From: Nocardia terrae
GTDB taxonomy: Bacteria > Actinomycetota > Actinomycetes > Mycobacteriales > Mycobacteriaceae
Length of the DNA stretch: 64,000 nt
Reading direction: 5' to 3'
NCBI RefSeq assembly: GCF_009760405.1
Contig: NZ_WRPP01000007.1
Coordinates: 62,001 to 126,000, forward strand
Shown: positions 8,754-16,346 of the stretch, piece after piece
How the letters are laid out: every line of letters begins with the position of its first letter
Position numbering within the stretch: position 1 is the stretch's first letter
Notes under the pieces: model-generated
Database searches by the model: none
Told to the model about the DNA's origin: nothing
Seen by the model: the letters and a program-made list of their open reading frames with translations, nothing else
Translations under genes and position numbers: made by a program

Positions 8754-9281
8754 CTACCAGCGGAGCATCGGGAGCGGATTGGTCGGGTGGGCGAGTGCGT
8801 GGGACGTGCCGCGGCGGAGCAGGATCGAATGGAATCCGGCGTAGGGGAGCGCGTCGACCGTGGCGCGGATCATGGCGCGGCTGACCCCGCCGCGGATCAG
8901 ACCGCGGGAGGCGTCGGTGCGGTCGGCCCGCCGGAAGGTCTCGATGAGCGGGTCGTCGACGGGCCGGAGGCGGTGGTGGTCCATGACCAGCCGCTGAACG
9001 GTATCCAGGTCCGTGATACCGAATTCGCCGGTGAACTCCGCGGCGAGCGCCGCGGAGGGCTCGAGGTAGTCGAAGGTGTTCGCTGTCCAGACCCCGAGAT
9101 CGTGCACCGCCCACGCCAAGGCCGCGGTGTCCGGAACCGTGTTCGCGCCCAACAGGTCTCGCTGGTAGTTGAGCCCGCGCAGAACGTGATGTCGATAGGC
9201 GGGCAGTTGCGGGCCGAGTTGATCGCGGTATCGGTCGAGGACGGTGTCGACGATCGGATGCGCCGTGATGACATGTCGCAC
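8754..9281 (-). CDS. HD-domain hydrolase (cyanamide-hydratase-like)
   Basis: 175-residue cytoplasmic protein of the HD metal-dependent hydrolase superfamily. The metal ligands are visible in order: His in YRHHVLR, the His-Asp pair in AVHDLGVW, His in VMDHHRL and Asp in RRADRTDAS. The GTG start at 9281 has AGGAAA 5 bases upstream. The gene begins 10 bases after the DoxX-like gene ends, so the two are probably cotranscribed. The substrate is unknown; the family includes cyanamide hydratases and nucleotide phosphohydrolases. Confidence 0.75.
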   Translation of the reverse strand: MRHVITAHPIVDTVLDRYRDQLGPQLPAYRHHVLRGLNYQRDLLGANTVPDTAALAWAVHDLGVWTANTFDYLEPSAALAAEFTGEFGITDLDTVQRLVMDHHRLRPVDDPLIETFRRADRTDASRGLIRGGVSRAMIRATVDALPYAGFHSILLRRGTSHALAHPTNPLPMLRW

Positions 9282-9291
9282 TGCGGTTTCC

Positions 9292-9660
9292 TTATGTCCG
9301 GTCGTTCGATGCCCCGATGTTCGTGGCCAACCGGCTACCGAGGAAACCCACGTAGGCCAGCAGGCCGACCGCACCGAGTACTCGGGTGCGGCGGAAGGTG
9401 ATGGCCAGGCCGAGGAACAGTTCGGTGGCGCCGTTGCGATAGGTCCAACTGCGTGTCGATCGCGGAAACGCGGTCGCGGTCAATTGATCGAACGCCCGCG
9501 GTGCGGTGAAGTGCGCCGCCCCCGTCCCGGCCAATCCGAGTCCGAACAACCTGGCCGTGGTGCTGTCGGGCGTGCGGGCATTGATGACCACCGGATTCTT
9601 CGGCGTCTTGCCGGCGACCAGCGCCTGCGCGGCCTGCCGCTTCCGCTTCCTCACACCCAT
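9292..9660 (-). CDS. DoxX-like small membrane protein
   Basis: 122 residues. After a basic N-terminus (MGVRKRKRQ) there are three or four hydrophobic segments, with the DoxX-like pattern GAAHFTAPRAFDQLT and YRNGATELFLGLAI. The ATG at 9660 has AGGAG 6 bases upstream, so the longer N-terminus from 9696 is not used. It is first in the group with the HD hydrolase and LEG1-like genes. Function is unknown; DoxX relatives are linked to redox or membrane homeostasis. Confidence 0.65.
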   Translation of the reverse strand: MGVRKRKRQAAQALVAGKTPKNPVVINARTPDSTTARLFGLGLAGTGAAHFTAPRAFDQLTATAFPRSTRSWTYRNGATELFLGLAITFRRTRVLGAVGLLAYVGFLGSRLATNIGASNDRT

Positions 9661-9784
9661 GTCCCGCTCCTGTCTGACTCCGTCGCGCTCGGGCATTTCA
9701 CGTCTGGGTCAGTCTGCCATAAGAGCTGAAGGAGGTCTCGGGCTGTCTGAGACATGCAGGGATCTGTCGGGTGACGAGTGCGGT

Positions 9785-10489
9785 TCAGCCCGGGTGCCGT
9801 TGATCTGCGTGCCACCGCTCGACCGCCTGAACCATCTCGTGGCCGAGGTAATCGAGGTATCGCCCGATTTCGGTCAGGCGGAGACCCGCGGGGGTCGTCG
9901 CCCCGAGGATTGCGGCCCCACTGCGCGCCGCCTCGACCTTCGCCTCGGAGGCGCGGGCAAGGTTGAGCGTGGTGCGATACCAGGTTCGATCATCGATGTA
10001 GTAGCGGTCACGGCGCGGCGAATCACGCTCCCGCCGAACGAGATCCCGCTGTTCGAGTGCGCGGATGGCCGTCGAGATCGACGCCGGGCTCACGCCGAGG
10101 CGATGCACCAATTCGGCGGCGGTAAGGCTGCCGGAGTCGGTGAGGTGCAAGCAGGTTAGCACTCGCGCCTGCATTCGCGGCATCCCGTCGAATACGAACA
10201 GTTCGGTGAACCGGGTTGTGAAGGCGCGCACGGCATCGTCATGGTCGGACCCGGTGGTCGGCGTCGATCGCGGGGGCGTGGTCGGTTTGCCGCGTCGCGA
10301 TCGCGTAGCCGTAGCCCGGTGTGCCCGGTCGGCGCGATACCGATTCGGGCCACCGTTGCGGGTCACCTCGCGACTGACCGTCGAGGCCGGGCGCGCGAGC
10401 TGGCGTGCGATATCGGTGTATCCCAGCCCTTCGGCCAGTCCGGCGGCGATGCATTCCCGCTCCTGCAGGGTGAGTCGGGCTCCCGGCAT
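9785..10489 (-). CDS. Two-HTH regulator: IS30-type HTH fused to a MarR/GbsR-like domain
   Basis: 234 residues. Residues 1-60 form an IS30-transposase-type HTH (LTLQERECIAAGLAEGLGYT, then STVSREVTRNGG and a Tyr-Arg-Ala motif), with no transposase catalytic domain. Residues 80-234 form a MarR/GbsR-type winged helix (LTAAELVHRLGVSPASISTA, IRALEQRDLVRRE) with a C-terminal dimerisation helix. GGGAG lies 7 bases before the ATG at 10489. It is divergent from an alpha/beta hydrolase, with a cluster of TTGCA-like motifs between, and is followed by the DoxX/HD/LEG1-like group 124 bases downstream. Confidence 0.8.
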   Translation of the reverse strand: MPGARLTLQERECIAAGLAEGLGYTDIARQLARPASTVSREVTRNGGPNRYRADRAHRATATRSRRGKPTTPPRSTPTTGSDHDDAVRAFTTRFTELFVFDGMPRMQARVLTCLHLTDSGSLTAAELVHRLGVSPASISTAIRALEQRDLVRRERDSPRRDRYYIDDRTWYRTTLNLARASEAKVEAARSGAAILGATTPAGLRLTEIGRYLDYLGHEMVQAVERWHADQRHPG

Positions 10490-10545
10490 GGGTGGCTCCC
10501 CTTCGGCATCATCGTTCCGCGCCGGCATGCATTCGGCGGCATCTC

Positions 10546-10622
10546 ATTGCAAATCGACTGCTCGCCCTTGCATTTCACGGCACGGTCATTGCATTGTCGA
10601 TATCGACTCTAGCTGTGCAAAT
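10546..10622. promoter_or_regulatory. Cluster of four TTGCA/TGCAA motifs plus a 12-base palindrome
   Basis: The divergent promoter holds ATTGCAAAT (10546), TTGCATTT (10568), ATTGCATTG (10588) and TGTGCAAAT (10614). A perfect palindrome GTCGATATCGAC lies at 10596-10607 between the last two. This AT-rich cluster stands out in a high-GC background. It is a candidate multi-site operator for the adjacent two-HTH regulator; this is inference from position and repetition. Confidence 0.45.
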
Positions 10623-10711
10623 CGTCGTTTCCGCAAATACTTCCATTGAACATCGGCGAAAGGTATCTACCGTTCGGCTCAGACTGAACGTTGCACTCTG
10701 GGAGGAACCCG

Positions 10712-11611
10712 ATGCCCGATCTCGCCCGCCACGATGCCGAAACAGCAACCGCCACTCCGACATTCGTGTTCGTACACGGCCTGAACGGCAATAGCTTCTA
10801 TTGGGCACCCGTCGTTCGTGAGCTCGCCTTGCTCGGCCATCGCAGCCTGCCGGTCGATCTACCCGGGCACGGACTCGACGCCTCGATACCGCTGACCTAC
10901 CAGGCCCAGGGCATCGCGGCCTTCGTCGCCTCATCATCTCCGATGTCAGCAATCACCGTGCAAGACAACGTATCCCACGTGATCGAGGTGGTGCAGAAGG
11001 TACGTCGACACGGACCCGTCATCCTGGTGGGACACAGCCTCGGCGGCGTGACCATCGGTCTGGTGGGCAACGCCATACCCGATGCCATCCACCGCCTCGT
11101 CTACCTCTCCGCGTTCTGCCCATCCACGCCGGACGCACCCAGCGCGACGGCACTGAGCCGGACACCCGAGGCCCTGAAAGACGTGCCGATCCCGAACCCC
11201 GAGCACTCGCTGTTCCTGGGAATGGAACCGGTAACCCGCGGCCTGATCCGATTCAACCTCCGTTCCTCGGATCCCCTGGCATTGGAGGACTTTCGGCAGA
11301 CCAACATGCCCGAGGCCACCCTGGAACAGACCTTGACGGTCATCAACTACGGCATGCAACCCGAAGACAGCGCCCACACCAGCCTCGCCGACGCCCGAGT
11401 CGAAGCCGACACCTGGGGACGAATACCCCGCACCTATATCCGGCTCACCCGCGACAACGTCATCCCTCCGGCGCTGGCGACCAAAATGATCGACGACGCC
11501 GACCGCCTCACCCCGAACAACCCCTTCGACGTCCACGACCTGGCGGCCGGCCACGTCGGCGTGATCCTGCAACCTCGCGCCCTGGCAGCCATCCTCGACC
11601 GCCTGGTATGA
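10712..11611 (+). CDS. Alpha/beta hydrolase
   Basis: 299 residues. The HG motif is in FVFVHGLNGNSFYW, the nucleophile elbow is GHSLGG (Ser), an acidic residue lies in TRDNVIPP, and the catalytic His is in AGHVGV. There is no signal peptide, so it acts in the cytoplasm. GGAGG lies 6 bases before the ATG. It is divergent from the two-HTH regulator, its likely controller. Esterase or C-C hydrolase activity is possible; the substrate is unknown. Confidence 0.88.
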   Translation: MPDLARHDAETATATPTFVFVHGLNGNSFYWAPVVRELALLGHRSLPVDLPGHGLDASIPLTYQAQGIAAFVASSSPMSAITVQDNVSHVIEVVQKVRRHGPVILVGHSLGGVTIGLVGNAIPDAIHRLVYLSAFCPSTPDAPSATALSRTPEALKDVPIPNPEHSLFLGMEPVTRGLIRFNLRSSDPLALEDFRQTNMPEATLEQTLTVINYGMQPEDSAHTSLADARVEADTWGRIPRTYIRLTRDNVIPPALATKMIDDADRLTPNNPFDVHDLAAGHVGVILQPRALAAILDRLV

Positions 11612-11631
11612 ACCCGCGACGACTGCTCGGG

Positions 11632-12453
11632 CTACATCGCCGGTAGCCGGTCGCCCTGGACGAGTTCCATGTCGAGTTCGATCTTCACCGTGGTGCCGAC
11701 GGCGGCGATGCCGGCTCGGACCACCGCGTTGTAGTCGATCGCGAAATCGTCGCGGTGCAGCAGGGTTTCGGCGTGGAAGGCGGCGCGGACCCCGCCCCAG
11801 GGGTCGGGGCCGTAGCCGCCGTAGGTGACGGTGAGGTCGATGCGGCGGGTCTGGCCGTGCAGGGTGAGATCGCCGGGCATGAGCCAGGTGTCGCCGCCGG
11901 TGCGGCGGAAACCGCTGCCGGTGAAGGTGATCAACGGGTAGCGGTCGACATCGAGGAAGTCGGCGGAGCGGAGGTGGTCGTCGCGCATGCCGATGCCGGT
12001 GTCGACGGTGGCCGCCTTGATCTCGGCGAATCCTGTTGATTGCTCGAAGATCTCGCCGACGTCGAGGCGGCCGCCGACCTCGGCGAAGCGGGCCTTGATG
12101 CTGGCGATGCCGAGGTGCCGCGCGGTGGCCTGCACCGTGGAATGCATCGGGTCGATGGTCCACGGGCCGGGCGGCGGTGCCGGCACCGCGCCCGCCTCCC
12201 GTTCCAGCCGGATCTCGCCGAGCGCGCCCGCGCCCGCGGCGGAGACGCGCACGACCCGGGCCACCGGGTGGTGGCCGGGAGCGGTCACCACCGCGGTGTG
12301 CGTGCCCGCGGGCAGCGGCGCGGTGGCCGCCGCCCCGGTCTGGTCCGAGGTCGTGTGGGCGAGCTGCTGACCCCGCAGATCCGTGACCGTCAGGACGGCT
12401 CCGGGAATGGGCCAGCCCTCGGCGCTGCGAATATCGGCGGTGAGCCCGTTCAC
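11632..12453 (-). CDS. CnaB-like domain + YceI-family protein
   Basis: 273 residues. Residues 1-85 are a carboxypeptidase-regulatory-like beta-sandwich (GWPIPGAVLTVTDLRGQQLA). Residues 95-270 are a YceI lipid-binding barrel: WTIDPMHSTVQATARHLGI, DVDRYPLITFTGSGF, GDLTLHGQTRRIDLTV and FAIDYNAVVRAG. The GTG start overlaps the TGA of the MFS gene as GTGA, implying translational coupling. YceI proteins are usually periplasmic isoprenoid binders, but no signal peptide is visible here. The N-terminal domain continues the repeat series at the end of the upstream protein. Confidence 0.85.
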   Translation of the reverse strand: MNGLTADIRSAEGWPIPGAVLTVTDLRGQQLAHTTSDQTGAAATAPLPAGTHTAVVTAPGHHPVARVVRVSAAGAGALGEIRLEREAGAVPAPPPGPWTIDPMHSTVQATARHLGIASIKARFAEVGGRLDVGEIFEQSTGFAEIKAATVDTGIGMRDDHLRSADFLDVDRYPLITFTGSGFRRTGGDTWLMPGDLTLHGQTRRIDLTVTYGGYGPDPWGGVRAAFHAETLLHRDDFAIDYNAVVRAGIAAVGTTVKIELDMELVQGDRLPAM

Positions 12454-15101
12454 GGCCGGTCCGTGGACTGTTCGAGCTCGGCCGTCGCGTCGTCGAGGTC
12501 GTAACCGAGTTCGATGTCGTGGTCGACCTGTCCGGCGCTGACCGCGACCCGGCCGGCCACCGGCGGATAGCCGCGGGCGACGATCGTGTACTCGCCCTCG
12601 ACGAGGTCGGTCAGCGCGTAGCGACCGTCCGCGTCGGTGTGCACGGTGCCGACCGCTGTCCCGGTCGCGTCGAGCACGGTGACGAGCGCGTTCGGCACCG
12701 ACTGCCCCTCGGCGACAACGGTTCCGGTGAGCATGGCCATGGCCGTCAGTTCGAGGTCGTAGCGCAGCAGCCCGCTGTCCGGTACCACCAGGGTGGCGGC
12801 GGTGGGCCGCAGATGCTCGGCCGCGGCGACGAGCGTGTAGGTGCCCGACACCACGCCGTGGCACACGTAGCCGCCGTCGGTTCCGGTGACGGCCGCGCCG
12901 ACGACCTCGCCCCGTGTGTCGGTCAGCGTGATGGTGACGCCGGCCAGCGGTTCACCGCGACCGGCGGCGCGCACGGTGCCCGACAACTCGCCCGAACCCT
13001 CCAGCGTGAGGTCCAGCCGCTGCGCGCGCTCGTCGACGGTGACGTTCACCGCCGCGGGCAGGTGCCCGCTCGCCGAGGCGATCAGCACATACTTTCCGGC
13101 AGTGGGCATTTCGATGCGAAAGTCGCCGCCCTCGCCGCCCAGCGCCCGCGAAACCTGGTGCCCGCGCTGGTCGATGAGCGTCAGCGCCACGCCGGGCACC
13201 GGCCGCCCGTCCTCCTGGATGATCCGGCCCTCGATGGCGGGCCCGCCGTGCGCGTCGTCCGATGCCGCGATCATCGCCCCTCCTGCTGCCGAAACTCCTT
13301 GCATGCCATTACCGTTGGTCGACCCGCTCGGCCCCTCGGCCGGGAGTCCCTCGACCGCGCCGAGATGACCGTTGGTCGCGATGTGGCCGTTGGCCGCCGC
13401 GGCATGGCGTCCGGCCGCGGCGGCGGCCAGCACGGGAACGGGCTGCGAGATCGCCTCCGCGGCGCCCTCCCACACCTGTTCCTCGCCCCAGTCGGCGTCA
13501 TCGGCCGGAGCCTTCGCGGCTTCGGGCTTCGGCGCCGCGATGTCCTGCAGCGGAATCTCCTTCATGAACAGCAGCACCACGAACGCCACCAGCGCCACAC
13601 CCGCGGCGGCCCAGAACACGGCCTGCATCGAGTTGGTGAATCCGATCAGGATGGGGTCGCGCACCTGCTGCGGAAGGGCCGCGATCCCGGCGGTATTCGA
13701 TTGCAGGGTGTCGAGCGCGCCGGCGCTGAGTCCGGGCGGCAGGTGCCCGCCGAAGGCGTCGGTGATCTTGTGCGGCAGCAGGTTGAACAGGATCGTCAGG
13801 AACACCGCGACACCCAGGGTGCCGCCGACCTGCCGGAAGAAGGTCGCGGCCGCGGTCGACACGCCCATATCCGAACGGGGACCGGCATTCTGGACCGCGA
13901 TGATCAGCGTCTGCATGCAGCCGCCGAGCCCGAGGCCGATGATGCCCGCGTACACCAGCGGCTGCCACAGCGGGGCGTCGTAGTGCACGGTCGCGTACAG
14001 CGCTGCGCCGCAGGCGATCACGAAGGTGCCGAGGACCGGCAGGATCTTGTAGCGCCCGGTGCGCTTGGTGACCTGGCCCGAGATCAGCGATCCGGTCATG
14101 ATGCCCGCCACCAGCGGCAGCATCAGCAGACCCGCCTTGGTGGGGGAGAACCCGCGCACCACCTGCATGTACAGCGGAACCATGGAGATGGCGCCGAACA
14201 TGGCGATACCGACGATGAACCCGCCCACGATGCACACCGTGAAGGTGGAATTCCTGAACAGCCGCAACGGAATCAGCGCGGCGTCCTTCATCAGGTATTC
14301 GATGCCGATGAACAGCACGAGCCCGACCGCGCCGATGGCGTAGCAGAGGATCGCCTTGCCCGAACCCCAGCCCCAGCCGCGGCCCTGTTCGGCGACGATG
14401 AGCAGCGGCACCACGCAGACGGCCAGCGCCACGGCGCCGCCCCAGTCGACGCGGACCTGCTGCCGGTGGTGCGGCAGGTTGAGCACGCGGGCGACGACGC
14501 CCAGCGCGACGATGCCGATCGGCACGTTGACCAGGAACACCCAGCGCCAGCCCTCGAGGCCCCACAGGTGGTCGAAGCCGGAGAACCAGCCGCCCAGGAC
14601 GGGTCCCAGCACCGTGGCGATGCCGAAGACCATCATGAAATAGCCCTGGTAGCGCGACCTTTCGCGGGGCGGCACGATATCGCCGATGATGGTCATGGCC
14701 AGCGACATCAGACCGCCCGCGCCGAGTCCCTGGAAGGCGCGGAACCCGGCCAGTTCGTACATCGAGGTGGCGAAGGTGCACGCCGCGGAGCCGATGACGA
14801 ACAGCGCGATGGCGGTGAGGTAGAAGTACTTGCGCCCGTAGATGTCCGCCAATTTTCCGTAGAGCGGGGTGCTGATCGTGGCGGTGATCAGATACGCCGT
14901 GGTGGCCCAGGCCTGCTGATCGAATCCGTGCAGGCTGTTGGCGATTCGCACGATCGCGACGCTGACGATGTTCTGGTCGAGCGCGGCGAGGAACATGCCG
15001 AGCAACAGGCCGGACAGGATGGTGAGGATCTGCCGGTGGGACAGCCTCGCCGGTGCCTCGCCTGCCGAGCCCGGTGGTGCCTCGATGGTCGCAGAAGTCA
15101 T
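12450..15101 (-). CDS. DHA2-type MFS efflux pump with three C-terminal CnaB-like domains
   Basis: 883 residues. Residues 20-530 are a 14-TM drug:H+ antiporter (LAALDQNIVSVAIVRIA, KLADIYGRKYFY A-motif, GPVLGGWF antiporter motif C). After a low-complexity linker come three tandem carboxypeptidase-regulatory-like beta-sandwiches at about 622-700, 705-785 and 789-865, each beginning like LSGTVRAAGRGEPLAGVTIT. The true start is the ATG at 15101. It follows the MarR gene by 11 bases and overlaps the YceI gene by GTGA. Typical DHA2 pumps end near residue 530, so the tail is an unusual addition. Confidence 0.88.
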   Translation of the reverse strand: MTSATIEAPPGSAGEAPARLSHRQILTILSGLLLGMFLAALDQNIVSVAIVRIANSLHGFDQQAWATTAYLITATISTPLYGKLADIYGRKYFYLTAIALFVIGSAACTFATSMYELAGFRAFQGLGAGGLMSLAMTIIGDIVPPRERSRYQGYFMMVFGIATVLGPVLGGWFSGFDHLWGLEGWRWVFLVNVPIGIVALGVVARVLNLPHHRQQVRVDWGGAVALAVCVVPLLIVAEQGRGWGWGSGKAILCYAIGAVGLVLFIGIEYLMKDAALIPLRLFRNSTFTVCIVGGFIVGIAMFGAISMVPLYMQVVRGFSPTKAGLLMLPLVAGIMTGSLISGQVTKRTGRYKILPVLGTFVIACGAALYATVHYDAPLWQPLVYAGIIGLGLGGCMQTLIIAVQNAGPRSDMGVSTAAATFFRQVGGTLGVAVFLTILFNLLPHKITDAFGGHLPPGLSAGALDTLQSNTAGIAALPQQVRDPILIGFTNSMQAVFWAAAGVALVAFVVLLFMKEIPLQDIAAPKPEAAKAPADDADWGEEQVWEGAAEAISQPVPVLAAAAAGRHAAAANGHIATNGHLGAVEGLPAEGPSGSTNGNGMQGVSAAGGAMIAASDDAHGGPAIEGRIIQEDGRPVPGVALTLIDQRGHQVSRALGGEGGDFRIEMPTAGKYVLIASASGHLPAAVNVTVDERAQRLDLTLEGSGELSGTVRAAGRGEPLAGVTITLTDTRGEVVGAAVTGTDGGYVCHGVVSGTYTLVAAAEHLRPTAATLVVPDSGLLRYDLELTAMAMLTGTVVAEGQSVPNALVTVLDATGTAVGTVHTDADGRYALTDLVEGEYTIVARGYPPVAGRVAVSAGQVDHDIELGYDLDDATAELEQSTDRP

Positions 15102-15112
15102 GTCTGGAAGCC

Positions 15113-15604
15113 TTATTTCGTATCGGTTGCTGCGGTCGTGTGCTCGATGTCGCCCGCCAGGCGCTCGAGCAGCCGGGTCAGCGTCTCGCGATCGGCCGGT
15201 GACCAACCGGCGAGCAACTGTGCCAGCCAGAGATTGCGTAGCCTGCGGTTCTCCGTGAAGATCCGCTCACCCTCGGGTGTCGCGTGCAGGACGCACGCGC
15301 GGCCGTCGATCGGGTCGGCCCCGCGCTCCACCAGACCGTGACCCACCAGGCTGCGGGTCTGTCTGCTGATGCTCGAGATCTCGGCATGCAGTGTCTCTGC
15401 GAGTTTCCCGGTGCGTTGCGGGCCGTCGTGGACGAGGCAGAACAGCATGGCGTAAGCGAGCTGGTCCAGACCTTCCGGTCCGTGCTTGATGACGCGATGC
15501 TTTGCCCGCCCGACAGCTCGAAGCAGTCGAACCAATTGGGTGCCGAGTCGGTCGGCGTCGTCGAGTTCGGTTGTGGCACTGGGATCACGGGCTGCGGCCG
15601 CCAT
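15113..15604 (-). CDS. MarR-family transcriptional regulator
   Basis: 163 residues with a MarR winged helix (RTGKLAETLHAEISSISRQT, then LVGHGLVERGADPIDGRACV for the wing). AAAGGA lies 7 bases before the ATG. It is first in a three-gene operon with the efflux pump and the YceI protein, so it most likely represses its own operon in response to a small hydrophobic compound. The upstream AT-rich stretch (about 15619-15650) with two AACTA repeats is a possible operator. Confidence 0.88.
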   Translation of the reverse strand: MAAAARDPSATTELDDADRLGTQLVRLLRAVGRAKHRVIKHGPEGLDQLAYAMLFCLVHDGPQRTGKLAETLHAEISSISRQTRSLVGHGLVERGADPIDGRACVLHATPEGERIFTENRRLRNLWLAQLLAGWSPADRETLTRLLERLAGDIEHTTAATDTK

Positions 15605-15699
15605 GATCGATTCCTTTACGAACTATTTAATTAGCGCATACAACTACTTGCTGTGGCCAACTATACATGCGCGGGTGAGGGATCGCGGTATGCGGGCGT

Positions 15700-15825
15700 T
15701 GCCGCCCCGGCGAAGGATCGGATCAAGGGGGTCGGTGTCGCGGATGCGGATGTCGACCTCGGGATGTGTGCGGCGGTAGGCGGTGGCCAGCCGCTCGATG
15801 CCGGGGTCGGCGGCACCGCCCGGTA
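15700..15825 (-). pseudogene. LysR ligand-binding-domain fragment
   Basis: On the minus strand this stretch reads ADPGIERLATAYRRTHPEVD followed by IRIRDTDPLDP, which matches the start of a LysR substrate-binding domain. No HTH domain and no remainder of the ligand domain are present on either side. It is a remnant joined directly to a cupin remnant on the other strand. Confidence 0.55.
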
Positions 15826-15974
15826 CGACGAAGGCTTCTACATCATCTCCGGCACTGTGCGTTTCATCGTCGGCGACACCGACCACGACGCGACAGCGGG
15901 CACGCTGGTGATGGTCCCACCGGCGTGCCCGCTGTCATGCTCAGCACCTTCACGCGCCGAGGCGCTTTCGCCCG
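15826..15974 (+). pseudogene. Cupin-domain fragment with frameshift
   Basis: The + strand reads YDEGFYIISGTVRFIVGDTD and then GTLVMVPP, typical of a cupin barrel. At about 15920-15925 the frame breaks (PPG-VP in the family becomes PPACP). The next frame continues as VPAVMLSTFTRRGAFARY, the expected C-terminal cupin strand, with about ten codons missing. No start or complete frame exists. It is a decayed gene. Confidence 0.6.
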
Positions 15975-16091
15975 CTACTTGCGGCTGCGGTATTCGGCGA
16001 TTTCGCGGGCGCGGAAGTCCATATTGTCGTCGGTGTGGAAGTACGCGAAGACGCCCACTGTCACGATGCCCACGAGAATGAGCGTTGTCAT
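15975..16091 (-). CDS. 38-residue single-membrane-span peptide
   Basis: The peptide begins MTTLILVGIVTVGVFAYF: one hydrophobic segment of about 16 residues, then a charged soluble tail with DDNMDFRAREIAEYRSRK. A GGCGGA-type element lies just upstream of the ATG. Codons are high in GC3, as in real genes here. The length is below usual prediction limits. I do not recognise a family. It could be a small membrane regulator, or a chance frame beside the decayed region. Confidence 0.5.
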   Translation of the reverse strand: MTTLILVGIVTVGVFAYFHTDDNMDFRAREIAEYRSRK

Positions 16092-16139
16092 GATGTTCCG
16101 CCCTTCGTCGTTCGGAAGTGAAAAGGCCAATATCGAGCG

Positions 16140-16154
16140 TAGGTTCGCCTACCT
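16140..16154. promoter_or_regulatory. Weak IdeR/DtxR-like box
   Basis: TAGGTTCGCCTACCT matches the left two thirds of the iron-box consensus (TTAGGTTAGSCTAACCTAA) but poorly at the right end. It contains the inverted repeat GTAGG-ttcg-CCTAC. It lies about 50 bases upstream of the 38-residue peptide gene. This is a weak candidate. Confidence 0.2.
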
Positions 16155-16346
16155 CCGGCCGACAATGCGATGGGATCGACGGCACATCCTCCCGACACCG
16201 ACTCACATCGGCGGTCGAATGTGATCTGCGCCTACTGTCCGCGATGATGGCGGCGACGTGGTCGTCGCGCCGCACGGCGCCACCGGCCCGGCCACCGGTA
16301 GGGCATCTCCTGCCATATCAATGACTCGCACTGACATACTTGCCCG

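Noticed and set aside
9785..10489. IS30 transposase remnant
   Set aside because: Only the HTH part matches; the frame continues intact into a MarR-like domain and no terminal inverted repeats were seen, so it is a regulator.
12450..12864. Longer N-terminus of the YceI gene reaching into the pump gene
   Set aside because: The upstream frame is Arg-rich shadow sequence; the GTG at 12453 with the GTGA overlap gives a start exactly at a folded domain.
12519..15341. Very long open frame (about 940 codons) on the plus strand opposite the efflux pump
   Set aside because: It is the GC-rich antisense shadow of the MFS/CnaB gene; its translation is Arg/Gly/His-rich without family resemblance.
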